Source: UBA6049 sp965662345 (GTDB lineage: Bacteria > Bacteroidota > Bacteroidia > Flavobacteriales_G > Salibacteraceae). Taken from it: DNA of 8,722 nucleotides. Positions within the stretch are counted from its first letter, which is position 1; each line of letters starts with the position of its first letter. A program made the position numbers and the translations under genes. Positions 1 through 7,336 of this stretch are shown here, one piece after another. The stretch is taken from positions 1-8,722 of the forward strand of contig CBFIHE010000051.1 in assembly GCA_965662345.1 (NCBI GenBank), in the 5' to 3' direction. Under the pieces are notes generated by a model. It saw nothing but the letters and a program-made list of their open reading frames with translations. It was not told where the DNA came from and searched no databases.

Positions 1-2854
1 TTACATCAAACGCATTCAATTCTAAAACAGCCTGTAAGCTACTGTCTTTGGAATCTGGGTAATAATCACCGTGTATAGCAAGTGTTGATTTTCCTTCTCT
101 AGCTATACCTGCCTCTAATTCAAGTCTCCGCTCTTTGGGGTTCCAATTGGTTATAAAATCTGCTTTTCCTAAATCATATTCATTGATTTTTAGATTAGTA
201 GCATGAATATCACTACCAAAAAAGAGCTGACTATCTGGCCTTTGCACAAATCCAGCCCCATTCAGCTCTCCGTATATCTCAAGGCCTTTATCCGCTATAA
301 ACGAATTAAGGTTTTCAAGTAAAAAGTGATTCGCTCTAAGTTCAATTTTCTCTTCTTGAGAAGAGCCCAAGTTACCTGTCATGAAGAGCGACTGCGTACC
401 TGTTGACGCCTCAAAAGACTTAAAACTAATGTCTCCACTATCTAATATGACCGTACTATTATTCGCTAGATTCCATGTAGTATCTGCAAATACCATTGTT
501 GACGGGCTAAAGACAAATTCATATTCTTGAGGGCTTCTTACCAGCCAATTTAACTGCAAATCTCCAGAGTACTCTGGGGTAGAAGAATTGCCCCATTTAA
601 TGTCTGCATTTGCTGAGTCTTGCTGCATTTTAGCCAAGAACTCTAAATTTGAAATAGATGTACTATCTGTAAAATTCAATTGCTCTGCCCAAAACGCTAA
701 TTCTCCTACTCCCTTTAGACTATTTAGATTTAACCTGAAGGTATCTAGCTCTAAACCAGCGTAATCAAATTCCCTACCCGTAGTCAAAAATGATAATGAA
801 TCATTCAAGGAGGCGTACTCCATATCAACCTTCATATCAACCACCTTAGAAAATCTCGGAACTAGAATGCGCGCAATGTTGCCTGTTTTTGTGACCTCTG
901 CAGAAAATCTAAAATGACTCTCTTTTTCAGGAGCTAGAGGTTCTGTAAATGCAGAAGGTGCTATTTCGTAGAGTACTCGTGAGATTCCATCTGCAATGCT
1001 TTCTGGTTGAAAATGCCCAGTAAGTACTAAATCAAAATCTTTTGACTTGAGAGAAAAGGTTTTCTCATTGCCAGCAGTTACAGCTAAAAAATTGAGATAA
1101 TCCCAAGTACCAACAGTAGTTCTATCTGTGAGCGAAAGGCTATCTACATCTATTCTTCCTACTATTTCATTCAGCGAATTCCCCTGAAAATTGAAATCTA
1201 CTATGCCAGCAAATACAAGGTCTGTATCATGCTGAATCAGATTTAATCCAACGGGGTTAAACCGCTCTATATCTGCAGTAAACTCATATTCTGGCTTTTT
1301 ATTCAAAAGGGCTAAACCACCATTAAAGCGAAGAGCTACATTCGGATCATCAATTTCAAAGTTTCCAGAAAAGTCTCCTTTAACCATACTTCCATCAATA
1401 TCGATGTCTCTATAGTTGTAACCAGCAATGTCTAAAGAATAAACATGGGTAGTGAAATCTGCAACTAATTCTTCTAGTGTAAGCCCAAAACCATCTACTT
1501 TCAACTCTGCATTTAATTCTCCGAGCAAATCGGAACCGGTAAGCATTCCTAGATTAAAACGAGTTGCCTCAACTCTACCTCTGTAGACAAGCCCCTTCTC
1601 TTCTTGCTCAAATTTGATATCCGTTGTAAGAACACCAAAAGCAGAACTTAGAGAGCCATACGCTACAAAATCAGTTGTGAATCCAGTAAAATCTCCACTA
1701 AACCTCATTTCACCAGCCTGTTTTAAAAACTCAGGAACAGAAAGGGTTTCTCTCTCTCTAAAAGGATGGGATGGAATGCTGGAAATATCCGTGTAATTGG
1801 TCTGCAAGTCTTCCATACGCGCATTCACAAACATATCCCTCACCTCAGGCAACCCATCAATATCAAAATCTCCCTTTAAATAGCTGGATTTCCCAAAACC
1901 GATAGTTGCATTTCTGAGTTTGAGATTGCTCACACTGCCTCTAACCTTGGAGTCTAAAAACAAGGTATAATCCAACCCTTCTAAGTTAGGTGAGAAATAG
2001 GTAAGGTCTTTTAAATTCAAATAAGAAGAATCTAGAACACCCTTCATCATAACAGATTCATTGAAATCTGCATAATCCGTAACATCGGTATACGTAAACC
2101 GTAATCTACCGGCTAGACTACTCAACGGTGTTACAAGAGTCATTCCTTCTAGCTGGGTAGTTGAGTTGCTGTAAATAGCCTTACCCGATAACGTATCTAA
2201 TGCAAAACCCGATCGCTCTTTGAATGTGAAGTGATGCAGATACGCATTTACACTGTCATTTAAAATTTCAACATTCGCAAAGTCTCCGTCTAGATCTGAA
2301 ACCAAAATATGGTTCCAATCAACCCCGTGCGAAAGGTTGACAGCTTGAGTATCATTCCAAAGAAACCTACCATCTTCTAACAAAACGGTATTACACAATA
2401 GCTCAAAATCTTTTCCAGGAATACTGTCTGGTTTTTGAGAAGTGAAGGGTGATAAAACCATAAGCAGATTGCTTACCGTATCTCCTGGATATTTTCTCAG
2501 GTTAAAAATGGGTTCCTCTAAAATAATCTTATCTGCCTGGAGAGAAAGCTTTTGCGAGTCTTGCTCAAAATAAAACATGTCTATCTCTAGACGTTTTAAA
2601 TATGCAAGCGTGTCTCCCTTATGGTCTTTCCAGAATACCTCTTTTAATTCTACTCGTTGCATGGGCTTAAGAGCCACATAGCCAATGGATATATCTAGCT
2701 CATAATTCTTTCTCAACCAGTCTGTTGCCTTACTCGCCACAAAAGACTGAACAGGAGGCGCTAAAAGAAGCAGAAATACTGTAAACACTAACAGTACAAA
2801 TGCCAGTAGCATGTACAGCAATACGCTCACCCGTTTTTTGATAGTTTTGGCCAC
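1..2854 (-). CDS. TamB/AsmA-like translocation and assembly module protein, N-terminal part (C-terminus beyond left edge)
   Basis: The minus strand is open for 951 codons from 2854 to the window edge with no in-frame stop (checked through most of its length). The GTG start at 2854 gives MAKTIKKR followed by a hydrophobic helix at about residues 10-33, a typical inner-membrane signal anchor. No ATG lies in frame nearby upstream; the next alternative is ATG at codon 15, inside the helix. After the anchor comes ATDWLRKNYELDISIGYV, the AsmA/TamB-type opening, then long beta-rich, repetitive sequence with many short hydrophobic strands. Near the edge, motifs such as INEYDLGKADF and a WNPKERRLEL segment resemble the middle part of Bacteroidota TamB proteins. 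Proteins of this family are usually about 1,400-1,700 residues, so the C-terminal TamB domain should lie outside. By family knowledge it spans the periplasm and moves lipid or helps outer-membrane protein assembly. It is divergent from tsaD, an arrangement I recall as common in this phylum. Family call fairly sure; exact role inferred. Confidence 0.85.
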   Translation of the reverse strand, partial: MAKTIKKRVSVLLYMLLAFVLLVFTVFLLLLAPPVQSFVASKATDWLRKNYELDISIGYVALKPMQRVELKEVFWKDHKGDTLAYLKRLEIDMFYFEQDSQKLSLQADKIILEEPIFNLRKYPGDTVSNLLMVLSPFTSQKPDSIPGKDFELLCNTVLLEDGRFLWNDTQAVNLSHGVDWNHILVSDLDGDFANVEILNDSVNAYLHHFTFKERSGFALDTLSGKAIYSNSTTQLEGMTLVTPLSSLAGRLRFTYTDVTDYADFNESVMMKGVLDSSYLNLKDLTYFSPNLEGLDYTLFLDSKVRGSVSNLKLRNATIGFGKSSYLKGDFDIDGLPEVRDMFVNARMEDLQTNYTDISSIPSHPFRERETLSVPEFLKQAGEMRFSGDFTGFTTDFVAYGSLSSAFGVLTTDIKFEQEEKGLVYRGRVEATRFNLGMLTGSDLLGELNAELKVDGFGLTLEELVADFTTHVYSLDIAGYNYRDIDIDGSMVKGDFSGNFEIDDPNVALRFNGGLALLNKKPEYEFTADIERFNPVGLNLIQHDTDLVFAGIVDFNFQGNSLNEIVGRIDVDSLSLTDRTTVGTWDYLNFLAVTAGNEKTFSLKSKDFDLVLTGHFQPESIADGISRVLYEIAPSAFTEPLAPEKESHFRFSAEVTKTGNIARILVPRFSKVVDMKVDMEYASLNDSLSFLTTGREFDYAGLELDTFRLNLNSLKGVGELAFWAEQLNFTDSTSISNLEFLAKMQQDSANADIKWGNSSTPEYSGDLQLNWLVRSPQEYEFVFSPSTMVFADTTWNLANNSTVILDSGDISFKSFEASTGTQSLFMTGNLGSSQEEKIELRANHFLLENLNSFIADKGLEIYGELNGAGFVQRPDSQLFFGSDIHATNLKINEYDLGKADFITNWNPKERRLELEAGIAREGKSTLAIHGDYYPDSKDSSLQAVLELNAFDV
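2842..2849 (+). promoter_or_regulatory. Candidate -7 box for tsaD
   Basis: TAGTTTTG matches the Bacteroidota -7 consensus TAnnTTTG exactly. It would give a leader of about 30 nt before the tsaD ATG at 2886. It lies inside the first codons of the divergent tamB-like gene. I see no clear TTG -33 element at the usual distance, so this is only a candidate. Confidence 0.3.
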
Positions 2855-2855
2855 A

Positions 2856-2876
2856 ATTTGTTTTCTGTAAACAAAT
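2856..2876. promoter_or_regulatory. Perfect 8-bp inverted repeat in the divergent tamB-like/tsaD spacer
   Basis: ATTTGTTT (2856-2863) and AAACAAAT (2869-2876) are exact reverse complements around a 5-nt spacer TCTGT. The dyad fills most of the 31-bp gap between the two divergent start codons. It could be an operator shared by both genes or a small hairpin in the tsaD leader. The dyad is plain in the sequence; its function is inferred. AT-rich spacers produce such repeats by chance fairly often. Confidence 0.35.
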
Positions 2877-2879
2877 GTA
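2872..2879 (-). promoter_or_regulatory. Candidate -7 box for the tamB-like gene
   Basis: On the minus strand TACATTTG matches TAnnTTTG exactly. Transcription would start near 2865, leaving a leader of only about 11 nt before GTG 2854. The box overlaps the right arm of the spacer dyad, so a protein bound there would block it. No convincing -33 TTG is visible upstream, inside tsaD. Confidence 0.28.
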
Positions 2880-2885
2880 TCGCAA

Positions 2886-3911
2886 ATGGCATACCGTACG
2901 ATTATTTTAGGCATAGAGTCGTCTTGTGACGACACCTCAGCTGCGGTTATTGCAGATGGAGTAAAACTGAGTAATGTAACTGCAAATCAATCCATTCATG
3001 AACAGTACGGTGGAGTTGTACCAGAATTGGCAGGTAGAGCTCATCAAAAGAATATTCTACCTGTAGTAGATGTAGCTTTGAAAGAAGCAGGAATTACACC
3101 CAATCAACTAACGGCCATTGGCTATACTCGCGGCCCTGGGTTAATGGGTTCTTTGTTGGTAGGCGGTTGTTTTGCTCACGGGTTATCTTTGGGGTTGAAT
3201 ATTCCTTTAATTGAGGTAAACCATATGCAAGGGCACGTACTTGCTCACTTTATCCGCGAAAAAGACACCAGCAGTAATGTTCCACAGTTTCCGTTTTTAT
3301 GCCTAACCGTTTCTGGAGGTCATACCCAAATTCTGAAAGTTAATAGCCATTTCGACATGGAGGTTTTGGGAGAAACTCAAGATGATGCTGCTGGAGAAGC
3401 TTTTGATAAGGGAGCAAAAATCATTGGACTTCCTTACCCTGGCGGACCACACATAGATCGGCTAGCAGCAAAAGGGAATCCGCAAGCTTTTGATTTACCA
3501 ATGAGCAAGATGCCTGGGCTTACGTTTAGCTTTAGCGGACTGAAAACGGCATTTCTTTATCTCACCCAAAAGGGCGAAAAGGCTAACCCCAATTTTATTG
3601 AAGAAAATCAGGCTGATTTAGCTGCTTCTTTACAAGCGGCTATTTTAAAAATGCTTTTGGCAAAACTCAAAAGAGCTTCCAAGGAAACACGTATTTCTAC
3701 CATAGCCATTGCAGGCGGTGTATCGGCAAACCGCGGATTGAGACAAGCTTTGGAGCAACAAGCTCAAAAATCAAGTTGGGAATTGTTTATTCCATCTTTT
3801 GAATATTGCACAGATAATGCCGCTATGATTGCCATGACGGCTTATTTGAAGTACGAATCAGGAGATTTTAAGAAGGGCTACTTACCGCCTCTAGCTAGAC
3901 TCAAGCTTTAA
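2886..3911 (+). CDS. tsaD: tRNA N6-adenosine threonylcarbamoyltransferase TsaD (Kae1/YgjD/Gcp family)
   Basis: The 341-residue product is full length for TsaD. It starts with the ASKHA-fold signature LGIESSCDDTSAAV (residues 8-21). The metal-binding motif NHMQGHVLAH has His113 and His117, and the third ligand is Asp310 in CTDNAAMIA. The nucleotide-binding motifs SGGHT (143-147) and GGVSANRGLR (277-286) are intact. TsaD transfers the threonylcarbamoyl group from TC-AMP to A37 of ANN-decoding tRNAs, working in the cytoplasm with TsaB and TsaE; neither partner is in this window. The ATG at 2886 places the conserved N-terminus correctly. The gene is divergent from the tamB-like gene, and its last 11 bp overlap the end of the convergent hydrolase gene. 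Nothing is missing from the active site. The call is essentially certain. Confidence 0.98.
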   Translation: MAYRTIILGIESSCDDTSAAVIADGVKLSNVTANQSIHEQYGGVVPELAGRAHQKNILPVVDVALKEAGITPNQLTAIGYTRGPGLMGSLLVGGCFAHGLSLGLNIPLIEVNHMQGHVLAHFIREKDTSSNVPQFPFLCLTVSGGHTQILKVNSHFDMEVLGETQDDAAGEAFDKGAKIIGLPYPGGPHIDRLAAKGNPQAFDLPMSKMPGLTFSFSGLKTAFLYLTQKGEKANPNFIEENQADLAASLQAAILKMLLAKLKRASKETRISTIAIAGGVSANRGLRQALEQQAQKSSWELFIPSFEYCTDNAAMIAMTAYLKYESGDFKKGYLPPLARLKL

Positions 3912-4749
3912 AGAAGTCCACGGTTAATTCTACAGCCTGGGCCATATCCTGCGGTAGGTTGGCATTATGCCAAGGTTGTGTTCCGCCAAAAGTGTGATTG
4001 GCGTTTTCAATGAAAACAAGCTTGGAATCTGAATTCCAACTTTGTAAATCTTTTGCTTCATCTACAGGTACTGTCTCATCGTTAGTACCATGAATAATGA
4101 GCTGAGACTTACCCGCAGCTTTTAGTTTTTTCACATTAATCTCAATGTTCAAACTATTGCGGTTTACTTCATAGTCTTCTAGCAAATCTAAATTCATCGG
4201 CATTTGCTGCCCAGTACGTGCATTGGGTATGTAGAGTACTCCTTCTTTGCGCCAAAACGACAATTGTTGAGGAGTGAACCTTTTTTCCAAATCTGCTACA
4301 GAAGCCCATGTAGCTACTTTGGTAAATACATTGCTTTTTGAGGCAACCGCAAATGCAATGGCCCCTCCTCTACTGTGACCTAACAAATAGCACCTGGTCT
4401 TATCCATGTTTTTTAGCCATTCTCCCTCTGTAATCAGCGCATCCGTAAGAGTCTGTACATCTTGTACTTCTTTAGAAAAGGTGTTTCTCCCAAACGCTTC
4501 TAAATCTGGAAAATCAATGCGCTCGGCAAGGGTTGTTCCGTTGTGGGATAGGTTGATTTTTGCAACAACAAATCCCGAGGCTGCAAACCGTTCAGCCATC
4601 GAATTAAACGGACCCCAATCTTTGTATCCTTTGAAACCATGAATAAATAAAAGAAGCGGAGCACTATGGAAATCAGCATTCCAAGTAACGTCAAAGGTAG
4701 ACTCTCTTCCAGCGGCACCCGTGTACGTTCCTTCGATTCTATTCATCAT
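3901..4749 (-). CDS. Alpha/beta hydrolase, serine hydrolase type, last gene of the MbnP/di-heme cluster
   Basis: This 282-residue protein has the full alpha/beta hydrolase layout. The oxyanion segment LLLFIHGFKG lies at 33-41, the nucleophile elbow GHSRGG at 124-129 with Ser126, the likely acid Asp224 in HGTNDETVP (220-228) and the likely base His252 in NANHTFGG (249-256). The length fits single-domain esterase, peptidase or dienelactone hydrolase-like members. No signal peptide is visible, so it should be cytoplasmic. Its ATG at 4749 shares one base with the TAA of the upstream di-heme enzyme (TAATG), suggesting translational coupling. A second ATG follows at codon 2 and cannot be ruled out as the start. 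The substrate cannot be told from sequence; a link to the metal/redox genes rests only on operon position. It converges with tsaD. Confidence 0.9.
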   Translation of the reverse strand: MMNRIEGTYTGAAGRESTFDVTWNADFHSAPLLLFIHGFKGYKDWGPFNSMAERFAASGFVVAKINLSHNGTTLAERIDFPDLEAFGRNTFSKEVQDVQTLTDALITEGEWLKNMDKTRCYLLGHSRGGAIAFAVASKSNVFTKVATWASVADLEKRFTPQQLSFWRKEGVLYIPNARTGQQMPMNLDLLEDYEVNRNSLNIEINVKKLKAAGKSQLIIHGTNDETVPVDEAKDLQSWNSDSKLVFIENANHTFGGTQPWHNANLPQDMAQAVELTVDFFKA

Positions 4750-5795
4750 TAATTCTTTGGCTTTTGAAAGTTAGGATTACTCAAAAACGTTTCATCTGTG
4801 AGCGTATTCAAGAAGGCAATTAAATCCTCTTTTTCGTCATCAGATATAGAGAATCCCGTGAGTAACTCGCTCTTATTCCTATGGTCTACCCCTCCAGATG
4901 CGAAATGGTCTACAACTTCTTCCAAGGTTTGAAACCTTCCGTCAAACATGTAAGGTGCAGTAACAGCAACATTTCTTAGTGAAGGCACTTCAAACTTACC
5001 TGCATCAGCAGGGTTTACGGTAATTCTGGCTCTACCAGAATCTGGATACCAAGATTCTAGTCCAATATTTTGATAGGTGTAATCTGTGAAGAATATTCCA
5101 GAGTGGCACTCGGCACATTTAAGTTCATCACTCTTAAATAGAGCATACCCGTTAAGTTCTGCATCATTTAACACCTTTTTTCCCTGTAGAAAATGTTGAT
5201 CGTATTTACTATTACCAGAAATAAAGGTGCGTTGGAAAGAAGCCAAAGCTCTTGTCACACCATATACGGTAGGTTCATCATCAAATACTTCACTAAAACG
5301 CTCCACATAGTACGAATCATTCTGTAGTCGTTCAACTGCTTCTACTATATTCAAATCAAACTCAAAGTGAGCATCAAATGGCGCAAGTGCCTGTAGCTCT
5401 AGGATAGGAATTCCACCGTCTTTAAAAAAAAGTGGTTTGTAGCCTACGTTAGCTAATTGAGGAGAGTTACGCTCCCCTATTCGCCCATAAACCCCAGGAG
5501 AAATAGCTTTGCCGTCTGTAAATGATTTTTCTACCAAATGACAGCTTGCGCATGCTATACTGCTATCTAAAGAAAAAGCTTTCTCATAAAACAACTCTCT
5601 ACCTAGAGCTACCCTGCCTACCGTAGGTGGATTGTCTTCTGGAAAATCCATTTCTGGAAAACCAGGAGGTATCACTAACGGGTAAAGGGCATCAGAAGGA
5701 AGCTCTTCTATTGGCGACAATACAACAGAGTCTTTCTCACATCCCAAAAACGAGACATAAAGAACTACCACTAATATTGTCAACAGGTGTTTCAC
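4749..5795 (-). CDS. Di-heme cytochrome c peroxidase/MauG-like lipoprotein, MbnH-like partner of the MbnP proteins
   Basis: The 348-residue product has a signal sequence ending in FLGC (Cys19), a probable lipoprotein, and two c-type heme sites: CASCH (82-86) and CAECH (227-231). The segment FEVPSLRNVAVTAPYM (268-283) and the DGRF..LEEVV tail are hallmarks of the bacterial cytochrome c peroxidase/MauG superfamily. Counting from the hemes against Pseudomonas CcpA numbering (from memory), the catalytic Glu114 position is Glu145. His71 falls on Val102, the inter-heme Trp94 on Lys125 (FKDG instead of FWDG), His261 on Phe284 and Met275 on Phe298. The start is GTG at 5795, sharing its G with the TAG of the upstream MbnP gene (TAGTG); an in-frame stop lies just upstream and no ATG fits. 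Placement after two MbnP genes suggests it oxidises a Trp in them, as MbnH does. A plain peroxidase role is the alternative, less likely with these residues. Confidence 0.88.
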   Translation of the reverse strand: MKHLLTILVVVLYVSFLGCEKDSVVLSPIEELPSDALYPLVIPPGFPEMDFPEDNPPTVGRVALGRELFYEKAFSLDSSIACASCHLVEKSFTDGKAISPGVYGRIGERNSPQLANVGYKPLFFKDGGIPILELQALAPFDAHFEFDLNIVEAVERLQNDSYYVERFSEVFDDEPTVYGVTRALASFQRTFISGNSKYDQHFLQGKKVLNDAELNGYALFKSDELKCAECHSGIFFTDYTYQNIGLESWYPDSGRARITVNPADAGKFEVPSLRNVAVTAPYMFDGRFQTLEEVVDHFASGGVDHRNKSELLTGFSISDDEKEDLIAFLNTLTDETFLSNPNFQKPKN

Positions 5796-6544
5796 TATTT
5801 AAATGATGCTGCAAAGTTTTCTTGATAGGCTCTTGCCAATGCTGTATTATCTGTAGTATGTGATTGACCATCTACAGATAAGTCTATGCTGTTGGGTGTA
5901 GATAGCAATTGGTCTAAATCTAACTGCAATAGAACCTCTGTATTCTTTCCTGCAACTACATCTATTGCCGGTTTACTCACAGTAATCTCAGGCTGATATA
6001 GGTCTGCGGTACCTGTATGCACAAACCAAGAAGATGTGTCATTTCCATGAATAACATATCCCTCGTTCTTCGTGAAGATGTATTGTGTACTCCAGGTCCA
6101 ATACATGTTATTTTTGATAGACAGCGGATGGTCATTGTTATACACAGCAGGATCTTGGCCATTCAAATCTTGTCTTACTCCTGCATCAAATACAACTCCT
6201 GTATAGGTCCCAGCAGGAAAACTAACTGCATCTGTAGAATTTAAAGGTCCACCTTGCCTATTGGGTTCAAAATCAAAAAAAGCAACTTCAGAAAGCAATT
6301 GTGAACTTCCATCTTCCTTTTGCAATGCGATGTTGGACAAATAGAATTTAAGCGTAGCAAACCAATAATCATGGTTCTGATTGTCTTTATACAGTTTAGA
6401 CATTGTAAGCTCTTCTCCGTTGATAACGGGAATTACTTTAATAGATACCGTTCCTGTAGTAGACTGGGGCTCTTCATCTTCTTTATTACAGTTGGCCGCA
6501 ATAAAGGACAAGCCAACAAGGGCTAAAAAAAGTACTTTTTTCAT
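5795..6544 (-). CDS. MbnP-like copper-binding family lipoprotein, second paralogue
   Basis: The 249-residue protein starts at ATG 6544, chosen because MKKVLFLALVGLSF is a clear signal sequence; the in-frame ATG at 6622 would add 26 unlikely residues and run into the previous gene. A Cys follows the hydrophobic core (IAANC, Cys19), so it is probably a lipoprotein, although Asn before the Cys is atypical. MbnP-type features are LKFYLSNIAL (65-74), AGTYTGVVFDAG (111-122), MYWTW (147-151) followed by YIF, and WFVHTG (173-178). Cys19 is the only cysteine, so the four-Cys motif of one MbnP subgroup is absent. MbnP proteins bind copper through a site that includes a kynurenine made from Trp by a di-heme enzyme; here that enzyme follows with a 1-nt overlap. 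The family call is confident; copper binding is inferred. Confidence 0.85.
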   Translation of the reverse strand: MKKVLFLALVGLSFIAANCNKEDEEPQSTTGTVSIKVIPVINGEELTMSKLYKDNQNHDYWFATLKFYLSNIALQKEDGSSQLLSEVAFFDFEPNRQGGPLNSTDAVSFPAGTYTGVVFDAGVRQDLNGQDPAVYNNDHPLSIKNNMYWTWSTQYIFTKNEGYVIHGNDTSSWFVHTGTADLYQPEITVSKPAIDVVAGKNTEVLLQLDLDQLLSTPNSIDLSVDGQSHTTDNTALARAYQENFAASFK

Positions 6545-6559
6545 CGTAACGGAGTAAGT

Positions 6560-6583
6560 CCCTCGGCCCTTGCGGGCCGAGGG
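6560..6583 (-). promoter_or_regulatory. GC-rich RNA hairpin with GCAA tetraloop between the two MbnP genes
   Basis: Read on the minus strand, a perfect 10-bp stem (CCCTCGGCCC with GGGCCGAGGG) encloses a GCAA loop, a GNRA tetraloop closed by C-G. It sits 7 nt after the first MbnP stop and ends 15 nt before the second MbnP ATG. The stem is followed by ACTTACTCCG and not by a U-run, so it is not a standard terminator in the operon direction. On the plus strand it is followed by TTATTTTTA and could stop antisense transcription. The likely role is mRNA 3'-end protection or tuning of the output of the two paralogues. Confidence 0.6.
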
Positions 6584-6590
6584 GTTATTT

Positions 6591-7331
6591 TTACTTGAAT
6601 GAATTTGGAATATTGTTCGCAATTCTCATTGCCAACATCATGTTATCCATGGTGTGCGTAACTGTATCTGTAGTGAAGTCTACACCAGTTAGTATGGCCT
6701 TGTGATCAACGATAATTGGAGTAACATTATTAGCTCCGTATTCTACGGTAAACTCTTTAGCTATCGTAACTTCCTGAGCTAGGTTATCCATTCCAATATG
6801 GAATTCAAAATGCGTGTCAGGAGCTCCGCCTTGGGTTTGTGCATAATCTCCTTCTATGCGGATAAAAATATACCCTGAGTTCCAACTCCAATGCATACTT
6901 GGATTTTGCGGTGCCAATACTCCCTCAGCCAATGCAGGGTCTCCGTGATTGGTTGCAGAATCTGCGATTCCAACTACAAATTCAACTCCATAATATGTGC
7001 CAGATGGAATCATTCCTAAATCTGCTTGACCATTATCTGGGTTAATTAAGAAATAGCTATCTGGCAGTTCAACCGTATTCGTCCCTGTTCTATCCGCCCA
7101 TAGTTTCACATCAGAAACGTAGAACTGAGCCATTTTCCAAGTGAAATTCTGATTCAAGTCGTTGGTGTAAGGCTGATTGAATACTAAATTATCTGCCCCT
7201 GCTTTGGCCTCAAAATTTAATGCCAAAGCTGCTGGACCGGTAGTTGGTGTAGTTGTGGTGTTTTCGTCATCTTTCTCACAGCTTGCAAATACAAGTGCAG
7301 CCATAGAAAGAAGTAATGCAAATTTTTTCAT
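6591..7331 (-). CDS. MbnP-like copper-binding family lipoprotein, first paralogue
   Basis: The 246-residue product begins MKKFALLLSMAALVFASC, a lipoprotein signal with Cys18 as the lipidated residue, followed by a low-complexity acidic and Thr-rich linker (EKDDENTTTTPTTG). The MbnP-like domain fills the rest: WKMAQFYVSDVKL (65-77), SGTYYGVEFVVG (110-121), MHWSW (146-150), GYIFIRIEG (153-161) and HFEFHIG (174-180). The C-terminus (HTMDN...NSFK) matches that of the downstream paralogue (HTTDN...ASFK), which supports duplication. It carries more His around the core than the second copy (His147, His174, His178), all possible metal ligands. Apart from Cys18 there is no Cys. It should face the periplasm or be carried to the outer membrane. 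The nearest gene upstream is the Cys-rich protein, 61 bp away; downstream is the second MbnP gene, 46 bp away. Confidence 0.85.
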   Translation of the reverse strand: MKKFALLLSMAALVFASCEKDDENTTTTPTTGPAALALNFEAKAGADNLVFNQPYTNDLNQNFTWKMAQFYVSDVKLWADRTGTNTVELPDSYFLINPDNGQADLGMIPSGTYYGVEFVVGIADSATNHGDPALAEGVLAPQNPSMHWSWNSGYIFIRIEGDYAQTQGGAPDTHFEFHIGMDNLAQEVTIAKEFTVEYGANNVTPIIVDHKAILTGVDFTTDTVTHTMDNMMLAMRIANNIPNSFK

Positions 7332-7336
7332 GATTC

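Noticed and set aside
1614..1796. Plus-strand 60-codon frame inside the tamB-like gene
   Set aside because: It lies opposite a long continuous coding frame, has no recognisable motif and no start signal.
4406..4718. Short frames on both strands inside the hydrolase gene
   Set aside because: They overlap a hydrolase gene whose family motifs are complete; compositionally they are shadows.
5415..5435. Possible frameshift at a homopolymer of eight T (minus strand) beside the FKDG motif of the di-heme enzyme
   Set aside because: The frame is correct and family-like on both sides of the run, so the Lys in place of Trp is not explained by a single-base length error.
5977..6526. Three short frames inside the second MbnP gene
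   Set aside because: They overlap a well-supported gene in another frame and encode nothing recognisable.
6560..6583. Hairpin as a classic intrinsic terminator of the operon
   Set aside because: In the transcription direction the stem is followed by ACTTACTCCG and a start codon, not by a U-run.
6545..6622. Upstream ATG at 6622 as the start of the second MbnP gene
   Set aside because: It would add 26 residues with no signal features, run across the intergenic hairpin and overlap the previous gene; ATG 6544 gives a proper signal sequence.
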